Shown: piece by piece, positions 1-9,246 of the stretch | How positions within the stretch are numbered: position 1 is the first letter of the stretch | How the letters are laid out: the number at the start of each line of letters is the position of its first letter | Assembly (NCBI RefSeq): GCF_040645195.1 | Contig: NZ_JBEYXW010000003.1 | Coordinates: 1 to 64,000 of the forward strand | DNA from: Prauserella_A sp040645195 | GTDB taxonomy: Bacteria; Actinomycetota; Actinomycetes; Mycobacteriales; Pseudonocardiaceae | Direction: 5' to 3' | Length of the DNA: 64,000 nucleotides | Notes under the pieces: generated by a model | Told to the model about the DNA's origin: nothing | What the model saw: only the letters and a program-made list of their open reading frames with translations | Database searches by the model: none | Program-made: the position numbers and the translations under genes

Positions 1-166
1 CCGCTTCGCCATCTCAGCCACAAACGATCATGGCAACCCCAAACCCCGGCTCCGCCGGGGACCCACCACGCCACCACCGAAAGCGCGCCAGAGCCCAGCG
101 AACGGTGTTTTCGGCCCGACACGCCGGGGCTGAGGTCCGGCGGGATGGGCACGGAGTGTGATCACA

Positions 167-420
167 AGCATGGGTCGGATCGCCGACGCCATCTGTGAGC
201 ACGCACGCCGGCTACCCGATGTCCTCTACGCTCGGGACGCGATCGAGACCAAGCTCGCCGCGATGGAGGCCGCACTCGAGCAGCACCGCGTGGAACCTCT
301 CGTCGCCTTCTACGCCGCGCTTACTTTGCTCGATGTCGGCCGCCATCACCGGACGCCGCCGCGGCGATACACACCCACGTGACGACGGTCCTCGACCTGG
401 CCGTCCTGCGCGACTCCTGA
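167..420 (+). pseudogene. Decayed GntR-family (FCD domain) regulator relic
   Basis: The first part (frame starting near 158) reads RDAIETKLAAMEAALE, which resembles the ligand-binding FCD helices of FadR-type GntR regulators. After about base 340 the similarity continues in another frame as DAAAAIHTHVTTVLDLAV and stops at 418-420, which looks like the usual C-terminal end of such proteins. There is no N-terminal winged helix and no intact frame, so this reads as a truncated, frameshifted remnant. The rest of 1-604 holds no convincing gene. The AT-rich stretch near 538-565 is the likely promoter region of the next operon. The family assignment comes from pattern recognition only. Confidence 0.4.
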
Positions 421-604
421 TCCGCGGGCGGGCCGCCACGTACCGGCCCCACGCTGCCTGACGTGCGCCGGGCCGGACTCGAGGCGGTGCTGGGCCGCGT
501 CCGCAGGACCGTTGCCGGCACCTTCGACCGTGAAGAGGCTTTAAAAATAATTAAATCTTCAGTATGCTCAGCGCCCCTCACCTACACGCGTAAGGAGGCG
601 CTTC

Positions 605-2197
605 ATGCGAGGTTTGTTGAAGGGCGCAGGTGCCGCATCAGTCGCGTTCGCTCTCGTGCTGACCGGGTGCAGCACAGCGGCGGACGGGGGCGAGGGGGCG
701 CCCGCCGAGTTGGTGATCGGCTCGTCCGATCCGGTGCCCAACCTTGTCCCCGGTCGGCAGAGCAACGCGTTCGGGCTCGTCATGTCCGTCTTCAGCCCGC
801 TGACCTTCCTGGACGCCGAGGGTGAGCTCAGCTACGTGGCGGCCGAGTCGGTCGAGAGCGACGATCAGATCACCTGGACGATCACGCTGCGCGACGGCTG
901 GACCTTCCACGACGGCACCCCGGTGACCGCTCAGGACTACGTGGACAGCTGGAACACGGTTGCGTACGCGCCGAATGCGTTCGAGAACTCCGGACAGCTG
1001 GCGGTGATCGCCGGATACTCGGATCTGAATCCGGCAGAGGGTGAGCCGGCCACGGACGAGCTCTCCGGGTTGGCGGTCGTCGACGACCTGACCTTCAGCG
1101 TCACGCTCAACCAGGCGGACAGCCAGTTCCCCGTCGAGCTCTCGCAGGCCCAGACCGCCTTCTATCCGATGCCGCCGAGCGCGTTCGACGATCTGGACGC
1201 GTACGGGAAGCAGCCGATCGGGAACGGTCCCTTCGCGGTGACCACGGGGTGGACTGAGGGTGAGCCCATCGTCGCAGAGCGGTACCAGGACTATGCCGGC
1301 GACGAGCCGACGGTCAACAAGATCACCTGGGTGCCCTACTCGGACCGGCTCACCGCCTACACCGACGCACTCGCCGGCAACGTCGACATCGTGCGGCTCC
1401 CGGCCAACCGGATGAAGCAGGTGGCCGACGACTTCGCAGACGACCACATCTACAGCTTCTCCGGACCCGCGATCAGCTACCTGAGCATCCCGTACTGGGA
1501 CGCGAGGTTCGACGACGTCCGCGTCCGGCAGGCCATCTCGATGGCCATCGACCGCGACGCGATCAACGAGGCGCTCTTCGGCAACCTCAACTCGCCCGCC
1601 ACGGCGTGGACGCCGTCGATCATGCCCGGCAACCCCGATGGCATCTGCGGGAAGTACTGCGAGTATGATCCCCAGGCCGCTGCCGCGCTGCTGGCGGAGG
1701 CGGGCGGCTTCGAGGGACAGCTCACGATCCACTTTCCCGGCGGCGCGGGCCACGACGACCTGTTCAACGCCGTCGCGAACTACCTGCGGCAGAACCTCGG
1801 TGTCGACGCCATCGCCCGGCCGTCCGTCGGATGGGCGGAGTTCAGCGAAGACCGCAACAACGAGGTGCTGGACGGGCCTTTCTTCGCCCGTTGGGGCGCG
1901 CTCTACCCGAGCCAGCAGTCGACCCTGAGGGCGGTGTTCACGAGCGCCCCGGGGTGCACCAACTGCGGCGGAGCGATCATTCCCGAGGTCGAGCAAGCGC
2001 TGAACGACGCGGACGCGAGCGGCAGCGAGGACGGCGAGGCGTACGCCGAGGCTCAGCGGTACATCGCGGACCAGTTCCCGATCGTGCCGCTGTTCGAAGA
2101 GTCGTACAACTTCGTCACCTCCGACAAGGTGGCGGAGCTCACGGCCTCGGCGGCGGGCGAACCGCTGTTCACCGACGTGATCCTCGCTGAGGACTGA
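605..2197 (+). CDS. Peptide ABC transporter substrate-binding lipoprotein (family 5, DppA/OppA-like)
   Basis: This is the extracellular binding lipoprotein of a peptide-type (dipeptide/oligopeptide/nickel) importer. The N-terminus is a lipoprotein signal with the lipobox LTGC, the lipidated Cys being residue 22. The 530-residue length and the motifs WTFHDGTPVTAQDY, PIGNGPF and VRQAISMAIDRDAI are typical of SBP family 5. The start is set by the strong Shine-Dalgarno AAGGAGG about 6 bases upstream. It is the first gene of the transporter operon, 17 bp before the permease. The ligand is unknown; the downstream carboxypeptidase and amidase suggest a peptide or amide rather than nickel. Confidence 0.92.
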   Translation: MRGLLKGAGAASVAFALVLTGCSTAADGGEGAPAELVIGSSDPVPNLVPGRQSNAFGLVMSVFSPLTFLDAEGELSYVAAESVESDDQITWTITLRDGWTFHDGTPVTAQDYVDSWNTVAYAPNAFENSGQLAVIAGYSDLNPAEGEPATDELSGLAVVDDLTFSVTLNQADSQFPVELSQAQTAFYPMPPSAFDDLDAYGKQPIGNGPFAVTTGWTEGEPIVAERYQDYAGDEPTVNKITWVPYSDRLTAYTDALAGNVDIVRLPANRMKQVADDFADDHIYSFSGPAISYLSIPYWDARFDDVRVRQAISMAIDRDAINEALFGNLNSPATAWTPSIMPGNPDGICGKYCEYDPQAAAALLAEAGGFEGQLTIHFPGGAGHDDLFNAVANYLRQNLGVDAIARPSVGWAEFSEDRNNEVLDGPFFARWGALYPSQQSTLRAVFTSAPGCTNCGGAIIPEVEQALNDADASGSEDGEAYAEAQRYIADQFPIVPLFEESYNFVTSDKVAELTASAAGEPLFTDVILAED

Positions 2198-2214
2198 GGC
2201 TCACCGGAGGCACC

Positions 2215-3141
2215 ATGGCCCGCTACATATCCCGCCGGCTCCTCGAACTGGTCATCGTCTTCTTCGGTGTCACGTTCGTCATCTACTGCGCGGTGTTCCT
2301 TCTGCCCGGCGACCCGATCGCGGCGCTCGGCGGGGACCGGCCGCTGCCGGAATCCGTGCAGCAGCAACTGAGGTTGCGCTACGGGCTGGACCTTCCGATC
2401 TGGCAGCAGTACCTCGACTATCTGGGCGGCCTGGCTCGGGGTGATTTCGGAACGACCTTCGCCGGCCAGTCCGTCGGCGAGCAGATGGCCAGTCGCTGGC
2501 CCACCACGATCAAGCTCGCGCTGACGGCGTGGACGTTGACGGTGCTCATCAGCATCGCGCTGGGACTGGCGGCGGGCCTTCGACGCGGTTCCGCGCTGGA
2601 CAGGGGCGTGCTTCTCGGCACGATCGTCGCGGAGTCGGTGCCCATCTTCGTCATGGGCGTCATGGCGCAGTACCTCATCGGCATCACGCTCGGGTGGGCG
2701 CCCATCGCCGGCGTGAGCGACGGGTGGCCCCGGGCCTATCTCCTCCCCGCGCTGATCATCGCGCTCTACGGACTGGCCGGCGTCTCGAGGCTCATGCGAG
2801 GCAGCGTCATCGACACGATGCGGTCGGACTTCGTGCGGACACTGAGAGCGAAGGGCATGTCGCAGGGCAACGTCGTCGGCCTGCATGTCATGCGCAACGC
2901 CGCGGCCCCCGTCGTCAACGTCCTGGCCATTCAGCTGGGCTCCCTCCTGGGAGGAACGGTGGTCGTCGAAGCCATCTTCAACATCAACGGAGTAGGACAG
3001 CTGCTGTACAAGGCCATCCAGGACCAGGAGGGGACGCTGGTCGTGGGCGTCGCCACGACGCTCGTGTTCATCTTCCTCGTCACCAACGTGCTCGTCGACA
3101 TCCTCTCGTCCGTCCTCGACCCCAGGATCCGCCATGACTGA
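2215..3141 (+). CDS. Peptide ABC transporter permease (DppB-like)
   Basis: This is an integral membrane permease of the peptide/opine/nickel uptake family, 308 residues, the usual length for DppB. Its first helix (FFGVTFVIYCAVFLLPGDP) and the early motif RYGLDLPIWQQYLDYL are characteristic of the B subunit. The ATPase-contacting loop contains RTLRAKGMS, the EAA-type motif. The gene overlaps the following permease by 8 bases (ATGACTGA), so translation of the two is probably coupled. It should pair with the 3134-4030 permease and the dual ATPase at 4646. Confidence 0.92.
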   Translation: MARYISRRLLELVIVFFGVTFVIYCAVFLLPGDPIAALGGDRPLPESVQQQLRLRYGLDLPIWQQYLDYLGGLARGDFGTTFAGQSVGEQMASRWPTTIKLALTAWTLTVLISIALGLAAGLRRGSALDRGVLLGTIVAESVPIFVMGVMAQYLIGITLGWAPIAGVSDGWPRAYLLPALIIALYGLAGVSRLMRGSVIDTMRSDFVRTLRAKGMSQGNVVGLHVMRNAAAPVVNVLAIQLGSLLGGTVVVEAIFNINGVGQLLYKAIQDQEGTLVVGVATTLVFIFLVTNVLVDILSSVLDPRIRHD

Positions 3142-4030
3142 GCCGGCCACCGTGGCGCTTGACGGCGCCCTCGATCGGGCCACCACACGGGGCCTCTGGG
3201 CCACGTTGCGGAACCGGGTCCAGTTCTGGGTGAGCGTCGTCCTGCTGGCCCTGCTGGCGATCATCGCTGCGGTTCCGGGTCCGCTCGCGGGGATCTTCGG
3301 CGAGGGCGATCCTCGCGCCTGCGACCTGCCGGCGTCGAACCGCCCGCCGGTCTCCGGGCACCTGTTCGGCACCGACGTGCAGGGCTGCGACGTCCTGGCC
3401 AACGTGCTGTTCGGTACGCGGACGTCGCTGTTCATCGGCCTCGCGACGACGGCTATCTGCTTGGTCGTCGCCGTGGCGCTCGGAACACTGGCGGGATACG
3501 CCGGAGGGTGGGTCGACGCGCTGATCGCCCGCACCGCGGACGTGGTGCTGGGCTTCCCGTTCCTGCTCGGTGCGATCATCGTGCTCAACACCGCACCGAA
3601 CCGGTCACCGCTGCTGCTGGCCGCGGTGCTGGCCTTCTTCTCGTGGCCCACCTTCGCCCGGCTCATCCGGAGCTCGGTCAAGGAGGTGCGCGAACGAGAG
3701 TTCGTGCAGGCCTCACATGTGCTGGGGTTGTCGCAGCCACGCGTCGTCCTCACCCACGTGCTGCCCAACTCCCTTGCTCCGACCCTGGCCATCGCCGCGA
3801 CGATGGTGGGCGGCGTCATCGGGGCAGAAGCCACACTGACCTTCCTCGGGGTCGGCCTCGTGCCGCCGTCCATCTCCTGGGGAGTCCAGCTCTCGACCGC
3901 GCAGTCCTACTTCCAGTCCGCTCCCCACACGGTCGTCTTCCCCAGCATCTTCCTCACCGTCACGGTGATCAGTCTCATCATGCTCGGCGACGCCCTTCGC
4001 GATGCTCTCGACCCGCGGGGGCGCACATGA
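3134..4030 (+). CDS. Peptide ABC transporter permease (DppC-like)
   Basis: This is the second membrane subunit of the importer, 298 residues. The signature HLFGTDVQGCDVLANVLFGTR after the first membrane segment is the classic DppC/OppC motif (GTDxxGRDxxxR, with the Arg of GRD replaced by Cys here). EFVQASHVLGLSQ is the EAA loop that docks to the ATPase. It ends 64 bp before the MarR-type regulator. Nothing suggests it is inactive. Confidence 0.92.
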   Translation: MTEPATVALDGALDRATTRGLWATLRNRVQFWVSVVLLALLAIIAAVPGPLAGIFGEGDPRACDLPASNRPPVSGHLFGTDVQGCDVLANVLFGTRTSLFIGLATTAICLVVAVALGTLAGYAGGWVDALIARTADVVLGFPFLLGAIIVLNTAPNRSPLLLAAVLAFFSWPTFARLIRSSVKEVREREFVQASHVLGLSQPRVVLTHVLPNSLAPTLAIAATMVGGVIGAEATLTFLGVGLVPPSISWGVQLSTAQSYFQSAPHTVVFPSIFLTVTVISLIMLGDALRDALDPRGRT

Positions 4031-4094
4031 GCGTCGACGTCGCGTGTGAACATCTTGCCGTCGGAGACATCGAACGCATGAGGAGCGCATTTCC

Positions 4095-4649
4095 ATGGAA
4101 ATGAGCGAACTGAGTGACGAAGTCCGCACTTTCATCGATCGGTTCACCGACGCCTGGGAGCTGATGCGCGGAAAGCGAATGAACGGACGAGTCCTCGCTC
4201 TGCTGATCATCACGGACGAGCCGTACCTCTCCTCGGCGGACCTCGGGAGACTGCTGAACACGAGCCCCGGCACCATCTCGACGGCGACTCGGGCGCTCCT
4301 CGGCGCCGGCTACATCACGAAGGTGTCGATCCCGAACAGCAGGGCCACCTGTTTCCGGGCAGAGGACGACGTCTGGGGGGCATTCCTCAGCCGCGAGAAA
4401 CTCGGCCTCCAGCGGATGGAGGAGGTCCTTCGCACCGCCAGGTCGACGCCGGCCGGCTCGGAGCCCGCGACCGCGCGACGCCTGCGCAACGGAAGCCGCT
4501 ACATGGCCTGGGTCAACCAGTACCACCGCAACGTGCTCGAGCAATGGCACACGTATCGGGACCAGGAGGAGGACACTCCCCCGCCGCAGGAGCTTCCCGC
4601 GGAGATGCTGGCCGCGATCAAACGCCTGGACCACGAGGAGAATCCATGA
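4095..4649 (+). CDS. MarR/GbsR-type winged-helix regulator inside the transporter operon
   Basis: A 184-residue DNA-binding protein. Residues about 30-90 form a winged helix (LSSADLGRLLNTSPGTISTATRALLGAGYI), the arrangement seen in MarR and GbsR proteins. The remainder is helical and probably makes the dimer. It lies between the permease and ATPase genes and its stop overlaps the ATPase start (ATGA). It is therefore probably co-expressed with the importer and may regulate it in response to the transported compound or a breakdown product. The regulatory target is inference. Confidence 0.82.
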   Translation: MEMSELSDEVRTFIDRFTDAWELMRGKRMNGRVLALLIITDEPYLSSADLGRLLNTSPGTISTATRALLGAGYITKVSIPNSRATCFRAEDDVWGAFLSREKLGLQRMEEVLRTARSTPAGSEPATARRLRNGSRYMAWVNQYHRNVLEQWHTYRDQEEDTPPPQELPAEMLAAIKRLDHEENP

Positions 4650-6274
4650 GCGCACCCCTGCTCGCATTCGACGATCTGACGGTGGCCTTTCGATCGCGAA
4701 GAGGCGACGAGATCCGCGCGGTGCACGGCGTGTCGTTCGAGGTCCTCGACAAGGAGATCGTCGCCGTCGTCGGTGAGTCCGGCTCGGGGAAGTCCGTCAC
4801 GGCGATGACCGTCCTGGGTCTGCTCCCCGGCAACGCCGAGGTGACCGGCAGCGTCAGGTTCGAGGGCGAGGAACTGCTGAACGCCGATGAGAAGACCCTG
4901 CAGGACATCCGCGGCCGGCGCATCGCGATGATCTTCCAGGACCCGTTCGGCGCACTCGACCCGGTCTTCACGATCGGGTTCCAGATCCGAGAGGTGCTGC
5001 GAAAGCACTCCCCCGAGCTGAGCGCGCGCGATCGCCGACGCCGGGCGATCGAACTGCTCGCGGCCGTCGAGCTGCGAGAACCGGAGAAGCGCGCCCGGTC
5101 CTATCCGCATCAGCTGTCCGGCGGTCAGGCGCAGCGGGTCGTGATCGCCATGGCGCTGGCCTGCGACCCCGAGATCCTGATCGCCGACGAACCGACGACG
5201 GCCCTTGACGTGACGGTACAGCGGGAGATTCTCGATCTGCTGATGCGGGTGCGCGAGCGCAAGGGGACAGCCGTCCTCCTGATCACGCACGACATGGGGG
5301 TCGTGGCCGATGTCGCGGATCGGGTCGTCGTGATGAGGGACGGACGGGTCGAGGAGACCCAGACCGTCGAGCGGCTCTTCGCGCACCCCTCGGCCGACTA
5401 CACGCAGCGGCTGCTGCGGTCCGTGCCGCGCCTCGACGTGGCCGACCGCGCCCCGCTCGCGGTCGACGAACCCGCCCTCGTCCTCGACGAGCTGACCGTC
5501 GAGTACCGGCAGCGCTTCCAGTCCGTGACCGCGGTCGCCGGCGCGAGCCTGACCGTCGCTCGCGGCGAGGTCGTGGCCCTCGTCGGCGAATCCGGCTCCG
5601 GGAAGACGACCATCGGCAAGGCCATCACCGGACTCGCCCCGGTGAAGAGCGGAACCATCGTCGTCGACGGCGTCGACGCGGTGAAGGCCCGAGGGCGGCA
5701 GGCGACGGACCTGAAGAAGAAGATCGGCGTCGTGTTCCAGAACCCGATGGGCGCCCTCGATCCACGGTGGACGATGGCCGAGTCCATCGGCGAGCCGCTT
5801 CGCGTCCACCGCGGTCTGCGCGGGAAGGCGCTGACGGCGCGCACGGACGAGCTGCTCGACGCCGTGGGGCTCTCGCGCTCCTGGTCCACCCGATACGCGC
5901 ACGAGCTCTCGGGCGGGCAGCGCCAGCGCGTCGCCATCGCTCGCGCCCTCGCCCTGGACCCCGTGCTGCTGATCGCGGACGAGCCGACCTCGGCGCTGGA
6001 CGTGTCCGTACAGTCCACCGTTCTCGACCTCTTCCGCAGACTGCAGAGCGAGCTGCGCTTCGCCTGCCTGTTCATCAGCCACGACCTCGCCGTGGTCGAC
6101 AGCCTGGCCGATCGGATCGTGGTGATGAGCGACTCGCGCGTTGTCGAGGAGGGCGCGCGCAGGCAGATCCTGCTGGATCCGCGGGAGGACTACACCAGAC
6201 GGCTCCTGGAGGCCGCCCCGGTTCCGGACCCGCATCTGCAGCGGAAGCGAAGGAGAGAACGAGAAAAGGTATGA
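4646..6274 (+). CDS. Dual ATPase of a peptide ABC transporter (DppD-DppF fusion)
   Basis: A 542-residue protein with two complete ABC cassettes in tandem. The first has Walker A GESGSGKS, signature LSGGQAQR and Walker B ILIADEPTT. The second has GESGSGKTT, LSGGQRQR and LLIADEPTS. Each is followed by the oligopeptide-transporter C-terminal extension (HPSADYTQRLL; DPREDYTRRLL). The fusion supplies both ATPase subunits for the two permeases upstream. The start is placed at the ATG overlapping the MarR stop; an in-frame upstream extension has no homologous character. The gene overlaps the carboxypeptidase start by ATGA. Confidence 0.92.
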   Translation: MSAPLLAFDDLTVAFRSRRGDEIRAVHGVSFEVLDKEIVAVVGESGSGKSVTAMTVLGLLPGNAEVTGSVRFEGEELLNADEKTLQDIRGRRIAMIFQDPFGALDPVFTIGFQIREVLRKHSPELSARDRRRRAIELLAAVELREPEKRARSYPHQLSGGQAQRVVIAMALACDPEILIADEPTTALDVTVQREILDLLMRVRERKGTAVLLITHDMGVVADVADRVVVMRDGRVEETQTVERLFAHPSADYTQRLLRSVPRLDVADRAPLAVDEPALVLDELTVEYRQRFQSVTAVAGASLTVARGEVVALVGESGSGKTTIGKAITGLAPVKSGTIVVDGVDAVKARGRQATDLKKKIGVVFQNPMGALDPRWTMAESIGEPLRVHRGLRGKALTARTDELLDAVGLSRSWSTRYAHELSGGQRQRVAIARALALDPVLLIADEPTSALDVSVQSTVLDLFRRLQSELRFACLFISHDLAVVDSLADRIVVMSDSRVVEEGARRQILLDPREDYTRRLLEAAPVPDPHLQRKRRREREKV

Positions 6275-7722
6275 CCACAGAGATTCTGCAGTCGGTGTCC
6301 GACGACGAGATCGCCGAGCGGGCCGCCTCGCTCCCGGAACTCCAGGGCTATCCCGGCGTGGACGAGTTCCTGGAGCAGCTCGAGGAGCTGAGGCTCGAGT
6401 TCCCCGACCTGCTCTCGGCCAGACGGGTCGGCACCTCCCGGCTCGGCGAGCCGATCACGCTGTACACGCTCTCTCTGCGCCGTGCCGGTGGATCAGGGGA
6501 CGACGCCGCGCCGCCGGCGAAGCACTGTCTCGTCGTCGGTGGCGTGCACCCGAACGAGCCGATCGGATCGCACACCATCGTCCGCCTGCTGACAGATCTG
6601 CTCCGCGATGCGTCCCTCCATCGGCGGCTGGGCGCCGTCTGGCACTTCATACCCTGCGCCGATCCGGACGGCATGCGGCTCAACGAGGGATGGTTCGACG
6701 ACCCGTTCGACGGTGAGACGTATTTCCGCCACTTCTACCGGCCGCCGGGCAACGAACAGGTGGAATGGACCTTCCCGATCAACTACAAGTCCAAGTACTT
6801 CGACGCGATGCTGCCCGAGACGCAGGCGCTGCAACGGGTGATCGACGAGATCCACCCCGACTACTACATCCCGCTGCACAATTCCGAGACCGGCGGTGCG
6901 TATTTCTACCTCTCCCAGCCGGTCGCCGACCTGGTGCCGCTCCTGCACCGTCTGCCCGCGCAGTTCGGCATCCCCCTGCATCTGGGCGAGCCCGAGGCGG
7001 CACATTTCACCGTCCTCGCTCCGGCGATCTACAAGTCCGGCAGCTCCCAGGACGTCTACGAATGGCGCGAGGCGAACGGCCTGGACCCGGTTCCCAGCGG
7101 CGCCGCAGGGCAGTCGTCCACCAGCTACGTGCGCAGGTACGCCACCGTCTCCCTCATCGCCGAGCTCCCGATCTGGCAGACCTTCGGTGCCGACGACACG
7201 AGTCCATCCGATGCGAACTACGCCGCACTGCTTCGTGAGGCCGGGGAGGCCCTGACCGACACGGGGACGTGGCTCGCGGACCTCCTGGCCCGGGTCGAAC
7301 CTCACCTCACCCTGGACTCGCCGTTCCTTCGCAGTGCCCGCGTGTTCATCCCCAGCATGTCCCGGGCCGGGGAGCTGATGATCACACGGTCCGCCATGCC
7401 GGAGAACGACCGGGTGGCCGCCGTGGCGGAGCGACCCATGGCCGTCGTCTGGATGTACCGACTACGTTTCGGGGGCGCTCTGTTGCGCGCCCTGAACGCG
7501 GAGGTCGCCGCGGGGTCGGCGGGCGTCGTGGTGCGGCGGTCTGCTCACGACCTCGAGCGCGTGTGGATCGGCTGGCTCGAACAGCGGCTCGCGGACGAGA
7601 AGACGCAGGGGATTCCGGTCAAGGACGTCGTCGGCGTTCAGTACGGCGCGGTGCTGGGGCTCGTGGCTCATGCTCCATCCGCCGATGCGCGGACCACCAC
7701 CATGAGGGGCGGACGGCGATGA
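6271..7722 (+). CDS. M14-family zinc carboxypeptidase
   Basis: A cytoplasmic (no signal peptide) metallocarboxypeptidase-fold enzyme of 483 residues. The zinc motif HxxE is H93-P-N-E96 in GGVHPNEPIGS. The third ligand is probably the His of PLHNSETGG near residue 205, and the general base is probably the Glu of SLIAELPIW. It should remove a C-terminal residue from, or deacylate, the compound brought in by the importer. It overlaps the ATPase stop and the amidase start by ATGA, so this is one translationally coupled unit. Some M14 members act on N-acyl amino acids or modified peptides, so the exact substrate is open. Confidence 0.85.
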   Translation: MTTEILQSVSDDEIAERAASLPELQGYPGVDEFLEQLEELRLEFPDLLSARRVGTSRLGEPITLYTLSLRRAGGSGDDAAPPAKHCLVVGGVHPNEPIGSHTIVRLLTDLLRDASLHRRLGAVWHFIPCADPDGMRLNEGWFDDPFDGETYFRHFYRPPGNEQVEWTFPINYKSKYFDAMLPETQALQRVIDEIHPDYYIPLHNSETGGAYFYLSQPVADLVPLLHRLPAQFGIPLHLGEPEAAHFTVLAPAIYKSGSSQDVYEWREANGLDPVPSGAAGQSSTSYVRRYATVSLIAELPIWQTFGADDTSPSDANYAALLREAGEALTDTGTWLADLLARVEPHLTLDSPFLRSARVFIPSMSRAGELMITRSAMPENDRVAAVAERPMAVVWMYRLRFGGALLRALNAEVAAGSAGVVVRRSAHDLERVWIGWLEQRLADEKTQGIPVKDVVGVQYGAVLGLVAHAPSADARTTTMRGGRR

Positions 7723-9185
7723 CCACGAGCTCGCCGGGACCCGTCTACGAGTCCGAGCTCACCTGGCTGAGCACTCGTGAGCTGGCCGCGCGGATCGCCA
7801 CTGGCAAGCTGTCCGCCCGGGAAGCGCTCGCCGATCATCTGGCGCGCATCGACTCGGTCGATCCGACCATCAATGCCATCGTCACCCGCGACGACGAACG
7901 CGCCTACGAGCGGGCGGACCGCGCTGACGCGTGGTACGCCCGCGGGGAACGACTGGGCCCGCTCCACGGTGTGCCGCTGACCCACAAGGAATCCACCGAC
8001 ACGGCCGGGTTGCGGACCACGCGTGGCTCACCGCTGCTGGTGGATAACGTGCCGACCCGGGACGCGCTCATCATCGCCCGGCTGCGCGCCGCCGGCGTGG
8101 TGACCACCGGCAAGTCGAACGTCCCCGAGTTCACCGCCGGTTCGCACACGTTCAATCCCGTCTTCGGGACGACCGTGAACCCCTACGACACAACGAAGTC
8201 GGCGGCCGGGTCGTCGGGCGGAGCAGCGGCCGCGATCGCGGCCGGCATCCAGGCGTCCGGGGACGGGTCGGACATGGGCGGGTCCCTGCGCACGCCCGGG
8301 TCGTTCACCAACATCGTCGGCCTCCGCCCGTCGAACGGGCGCATCCCGCATGCGCTGCCCGCCGATCCGTGGACGTGGCTCGCTCAGCCGGGCTTCCTGG
8401 CGCGGACGGTGGCCGACGTCGCCCTGCTCATGGCCGCCGCCAGCGGACCCGCCGCGGGCGCGCCGCTGGCGATTCAGGAGCCCGGATCCGTCTTCGACCG
8501 CCCGGAGTTCTCCGACCCGGGTGGGCACGAGCCCGGCTCGAGGCTCGCGGGGCTACGAGTCGGGTTCTCCACCGACCTGGGCGGGCTGATTCCGGTCGAA
8601 CGCGTCGTGGAAGAGGTCGTGGACGCCGCCGCGGAGACGTTCGCCGCCGCGGGAGCGCGTGTCGACGACGTGCTGCCGGACCTCACCGACGCGGACGAGG
8701 TCTTCCGGGTCGATCGAGCCCTCGACTTCGCCCGCGACTACCGGGAGATCGTCCGGAACCACCGTGACCGGGTCAAGAACGCGGTCGTGTGGAACACCGA
8801 ACTGGGACTCTCCCTCACCGTCGACGAGATCCTCGCCGCTGAGGAGGCGCGGGTCCGCCTGCTGGCCTCGACCGAGGACTTCTTCTCGCATCACGATCTG
8901 CTCGTGCTCACGACGAGTCAGGTGGCGCCGTTCGACGCGAGCCTCGAGTACCCGAGGCAGATCGACGGCACCCCCATGCGCGACTACCTCGAGTGGATGC
9001 GCGCGGCGACGATCATCTCGGCGACGGGCTGCCCAGCCGTCTCCGTACCAGCCGGCTTCACCCCCGGCGGTCTCCCCGTCGGCGTCCAGATCGTCGCGGC
9101 GCCGGGCAGAGACGTCGAGCTCCTGCTCGCCGCGCAGGCGTTCGAAGAGCTCACCGGCCATCACGCCAGGAGGCCGACATTCTGA
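7719..9185 (+). CDS. Amidase (amidase-signature family)
   Basis: A 488-residue amidase-signature enzyme that hydrolyses a C-N amide bond. The Ser-cisSer-Lys triad is visible: K90 in LTHKEST, the cis-Ser S165 in AAGSSGGAAAAIAAG, and the nucleophile S189 in DMGGSLRTPG. Length and motif order fit the family. The start overlaps the carboxypeptidase stop (ATGA). In context it probably acts on the product of that enzyme, releasing ammonia or an amino acid that the cyclodeaminase-like enzyme then uses. The substrate is unknown. Confidence 0.9.
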   Translation: MTTSSPGPVYESELTWLSTRELAARIATGKLSAREALADHLARIDSVDPTINAIVTRDDERAYERADRADAWYARGERLGPLHGVPLTHKESTDTAGLRTTRGSPLLVDNVPTRDALIIARLRAAGVVTTGKSNVPEFTAGSHTFNPVFGTTVNPYDTTKSAAGSSGGAAAAIAAGIQASGDGSDMGGSLRTPGSFTNIVGLRPSNGRIPHALPADPWTWLAQPGFLARTVADVALLMAAASGPAAGAPLAIQEPGSVFDRPEFSDPGGHEPGSRLAGLRVGFSTDLGGLIPVERVVEEVVDAAAETFAAAGARVDDVLPDLTDADEVFRVDRALDFARDYREIVRNHRDRVKNAVVWNTELGLSLTVDEILAAEEARVRLLASTEDFFSHHDLLVLTTSQVAPFDASLEYPRQIDGTPMRDYLEWMRAATIISATGCPAVSVPAGFTPGGLPVGVQIVAAPGRDVELLLAAQAFEELTGHHARRPTF

Positions 9186-9246
9186 ATCGTTCCCGCGGCG
9201 TCTCCTCGTCCGCCGATGCGGCTCGGGATCATCTGGAAGGGATGGA

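Noticed and set aside
2053..3873. Long leftward open frame (606 codons) across the permease genes
   Set aside because: Antisense shadow of high-GC permease genes; low-complexity, charged composition and no domain.
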